Assembly (NCBI RefSeq): GCF_019710575.1
Contig: NZ_JAHWFK010000013.1
Coordinates: 310,001 to 374,000 of the forward strand
Length of the DNA: 64,000 nt
Reading direction: 5' to 3'
Source of the DNA: Paractinoplanes polyasparticus
Lineage (GTDB): Bacteria > Actinomycetota > Actinomycetes > Mycobacteriales > Micromonosporaceae
Under the pieces are notes generated by a model. That model saw only the letters and a list, made by a program, of their open reading frames with translations, was not told where the DNA came from and made no database searches. Position 1 is the stretch's first letter, and the number at the start of each line of letters is the position of its first letter. Position numbers and translations under genes: made by a program. Below are positions 62,014 to 64,000 of the stretch, in pieces.

Positions 62014-63111
62014 CTATTCGAAGGTGACCGTGGCGTCGGGGACGTCTCGGGCGCGGGCCACCTCGGCCGCTTCGTTTTCGATCTGTTTGCGGCGCGGGGC
62101 GGGAAGTGAGCCGAACGCCGTGACGGTCAGGGCAAGCCGTTTGCGGCCGGAGATCTTGGCCCGCCACACGCCCGCGATCTCGCCGTCGAGCAGGAGGGCG
62201 CCGGGATTGCCGAGAATGCGCCAGACCTCTTTCTGCTGTGCGCGGTCGGGCACCAGGAGGTCGCGGTCGCGCGCCTGAAGCAGAGGGTCCATCGGCGGGA
62301 CGAAACGGGCGCCGGTCTGCGGGGACGCCGACTTCAGGGCCTTGACCGCGTCGGTCGGGAGCCAGGCCCGGCGCCCCTCGACGGTGACCTCGGTCAACTG
62401 GTCGGCGGGCCAGACGGACTTCATCTCGGCGGTGGAGCTGCCCAGGTATTTTCCGACCTCGAGCGGGCCGGCCGGGCCCAGAAAGCGCAGGTACACAAGG
62501 ATCAAATCGGTGATGCCCTCGTTGGCCGCCGGGCGCGGTGGCGCGTCGGGAATCGGGCCCAGCATCGCGTCGCGGCCGCGGGACTGGACCTCGACGCCGC
62601 CGGCCAGGCCGGCATGCTGCCAGACGTTGCCGGCGATGTGCCGGGCCCCGCAGCTGCGGCAGTCGTACGTCAGGGAGCGCGGCACCCGCTTGCTCACCTG
62701 GGTGCTCACCTCGCCGCGGGGCATCGGCTCGTGCACGACAGCGCGGAACGCCTCGGCGGTGACGCGGAACGCCTCGATGCCGAGCTTCATGCCCTCGGGA
62801 ATCTGGCCGCTCTTGATGCGCGCCGAGGCGTCGGCGTCACTGATCGGCCACAGCTGTTTCACCAGGGCGGCCAGGTCGGCCCGGCGATGGCGATGGGGCG
62901 CGCCGCGGGCCGCCCAGACGGTGATCAGGCGGTTGTCGGCCGGGTCGGCGCTGGTGCGCGCGGACAGCGCGACCTCGGCCGACCCGGGCGTGTATTCCTG
63001 CACGCCGAGATCGAGAATCGGCAGGTCGGCCGGGCGGGCGGAACTGCGTTCGGCCAGGCCCAGCGCGGCCACCCGGTAGGCCATTGCTTGCGCACGGTCG
63101 ACGTTGACCAC
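62014..63111 (-). CDS. Winged-helix DNA-binding protein (HTH_42/AlkZ-like)
   Basis: The 365-residue product matches the HTH_42 (YcaQ/AlkZ-related) family; some members are DNA glycosylases that unhook interstrand crosslinks. The regions VWAARGAPHRHRRADL and WRILGNPGALLLDGEIAGVW are typical. A catalytic QxQ or QxD motif is not clear, so glycosylase activity is uncertain. A cysteine pair CRSCG near residue 155 is unusual. GTG 63111 is the start. The next gene is 18 bases upstream of it on the same strand. Confidence 0.83.
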   Translation of the reverse strand: MVNVDRAQAMAYRVAALGLAERSSARPADLPILDLGVQEYTPGSAEVALSARTSADPADNRLITVWAARGAPHRHRRADLAALVKQLWPISDADASARIKSGQIPEGMKLGIEAFRVTAEAFRAVVHEPMPRGEVSTQVSKRVPRSLTYDCRSCGARHIAGNVWQHAGLAGGVEVQSRGRDAMLGPIPDAPPRPAANEGITDLILVYLRFLGPAGPLEVGKYLGSSTAEMKSVWPADQLTEVTVEGRRAWLPTDAVKALKSASPQTGARFVPPMDPLLQARDRDLLVPDRAQQKEVWRILGNPGALLLDGEIAGVWRAKISGRKRLALTVTAFGSLPAPRRKQIENEAAEVARARDVPDATVTFE

Positions 63112-63129
63112 GGCAACCCCCTCGAATGC

Positions 63130-63738
63130 TTACGTGCGACGACCGTACCGCCGGGATGCGACATTCTTCTGCCGATCGCGGCGGCTGTCGGCCTGCCCTT
63201 CGAGCAGTTCCCACGTGTCCAGCCGGCTCGAACCGTGCGGGCCCTCCTGCAGGATCGGCGCCTCACCGGTGAGCCGGTAGCCGCAGCGCCGGGCCACGGC
63301 CGTGCTGCTCACGTTGCGCGGATCTATCCGCAGTAGAAGGCGGCCCAGGTGGAGGCTGTTCTGGGCGTACGCCGAAAGAAGTGACAAGGCGCCCGACGCG
63401 AGCCCGCGCCGCCGCTCCCGGACGTCGACCAGATAGCCCAGTTCGGCCTCCTTGAGGCCGAGGTCGACACCGAAGAGCAGGACCTCGCCGACCGGTCGCC
63501 CGCTGTCGGCGACGATCGCGAGCTGGATCCGCTGACCACTGACGCGATTCTGATAACAGCGTTTCAGATAGGCGATGCCGGCCTCGACGTCGAACGGCGA
63601 CGGCATCGGCGACCACCGGGCGATCTCGGGCTCGTCGAGCATGCGGACCAGGTCGTCGAGGTCTTCGGATCGCCATTCGCGCAGGGTGATGCCATCCCCC
63701 GTCAGTGTGAGCGGGAAAGGGAGACGGCTTCCGGCCAT
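63130..63738 (-). CDS. GNAT family N-acetyltransferase
   Basis: The 202-residue product is a RimJ/RimL-type acetyltransferase: TLTGDGITLREWRSEDLDDL, ELGYLVDVRERRRGLASGAL (acetyl-CoA loop with RRRGLA) and NVSSTAVARRCGYRLTGEA. ATG 63738 is used; a frame extension to 63810 lacks similarity. It is followed by the winged-helix gene 18 bases on, suggesting co-transcription. The substrate is unknown. Confidence 0.88.
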   Translation of the reverse strand: MAGSRLPFPLTLTGDGITLREWRSEDLDDLVRMLDEPEIARWSPMPSPFDVEAGIAYLKRCYQNRVSGQRIQLAIVADSGRPVGEVLLFGVDLGLKEAELGYLVDVRERRRGLASGALSLLSAYAQNSLHLGRLLLRIDPRNVSSTAVARRCGYRLTGEAPILQEGPHGSSRLDTWELLEGQADSRRDRQKNVASRRYGRRT

Positions 63739-63948
63739 CACTGAATCCTGCCTGTAAGGACCGGTTCCGGCCAGTAGTGCAGGATATGAAAGCGATGAGT
63801 GATTGGTCATGCCCGGAACGTCGGATATCCGCTACCCTGCGCGATGGATCCGCAAGATGATGCCCGGATCCCGCCCTCATCGAAGGATCTCTGACCAATG
63901 TGGAGGGTGGGCGGGTGGGTTGATCCGACTAGTCGTAACGTAGTTGCT

Positions 63949-64000
63949 GTGGAGGAACAAACCACGGCGGCGACCCGGCGGGGTGAGACCTATGCCGGGC
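63949..64000 (+). CDS. Possible start of a rightward gene (partial)
   Basis: GTG at 63949 opens a 17-codon frame (VEEQTTAATRRGETYAG) to the window edge. TAACGT lies about seven bases before and could be a leaderless -10. No family can be named. It is uncertain whether this is a real gene. Confidence 0.35.
   Translation, partial: MEEQTTAATRRGETYAG

Overview
The window is very GC-rich, uses many GTG starts, and its genes overlap at ATGA, GTGA and TGATG junctions. It carries actinobacterial families (DUF3107, DUF3152, DUF3040, MoeZ, CsoR, leaderless promoters). The gene mix suggests a mycelial actinomycete, most likely Micromonosporaceae and Actinoplanes-like. That placement is inference; no rRNA or phylogenetic marker is present. 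I see no tRNA, rRNA, CRISPR array, insertion sequence or prophage.

Layout. 1-9731 (minus): part of a complex I cluster in the order nuoB, [DUF2252], nuoC, nuoH, [two Uma2 genes on the opposite strand], nuoI, nuoJ, nuoK, nuoL, nuoM (running off the left edge). nuoA, D, E, F and G are not in the window. 9741-16998: PLP enzyme, GPH-type transporter, gamma-glutamyltransferase, a reductase/TetR divergon with two matching operators, a methyltransferase and an alkyltransferase-like repair protein. 17050-19433: proline synthesis proB-proA. 19503-24220: two secreted proteins, a toroid prenyltransferase-like protein, moeZ and a DUF3152 metalloprotease. 24321-28782: alpha/beta hydrolase, an 808-residue repeat and helix protein, TetR, DUF3107. 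29039-33149: DEAD-box RNA helicase, a heme oxygenase-DUF2470 pair, a methyltransferase. 33153-34750: copper module csoR-copZ-Met/His-rich membrane protein. 34794-38484: RecQ-phosphoribosyltransferase fusion behind two DnaA-box sequences, and an MFS exporter behind an upstream ORF and a hairpin that hides its ribosome binding site. 38611-41760: membrane Ser/Thr kinase overlapping a spermidine-synthase-like protein tail to tail. 41808-48118: secreted M15-like protein and a signalling operon (response regulator-PP2C, CHASE3 histidine kinase, CheY-like regulator, inositol phosphatase, SDR). 48185-53796: M28 peptidase, Smr, TPR, GH-A-like hydrolase, a small RCC1-type protein. 53957-61150: a two-component system, a DAHP synthase with an aromatic leader peptide and terminator, and a GT39/GT2-GtrA glycosyltransferase pair. 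61511-64000: DUF3040, AlkZ-like winged helix protein, GNAT acetyltransferase, and the possible start of another gene.

How genes work together. The clearest regulatory signal is a direct-repeat box, TCACAG-N5-RCACAGGG with an 11-bp period. It occurs three times: before the response regulator (53896), before the GT39 gene (57503) and before the GT2-GtrA gene (59863). This suggests that the two-component system controls itself and a polyprenyl-linked sugar-transfer pathway for the cell envelope. Two leader-peptide controls (MFS exporter and DAHP synthase) are also visible directly in the sequence.
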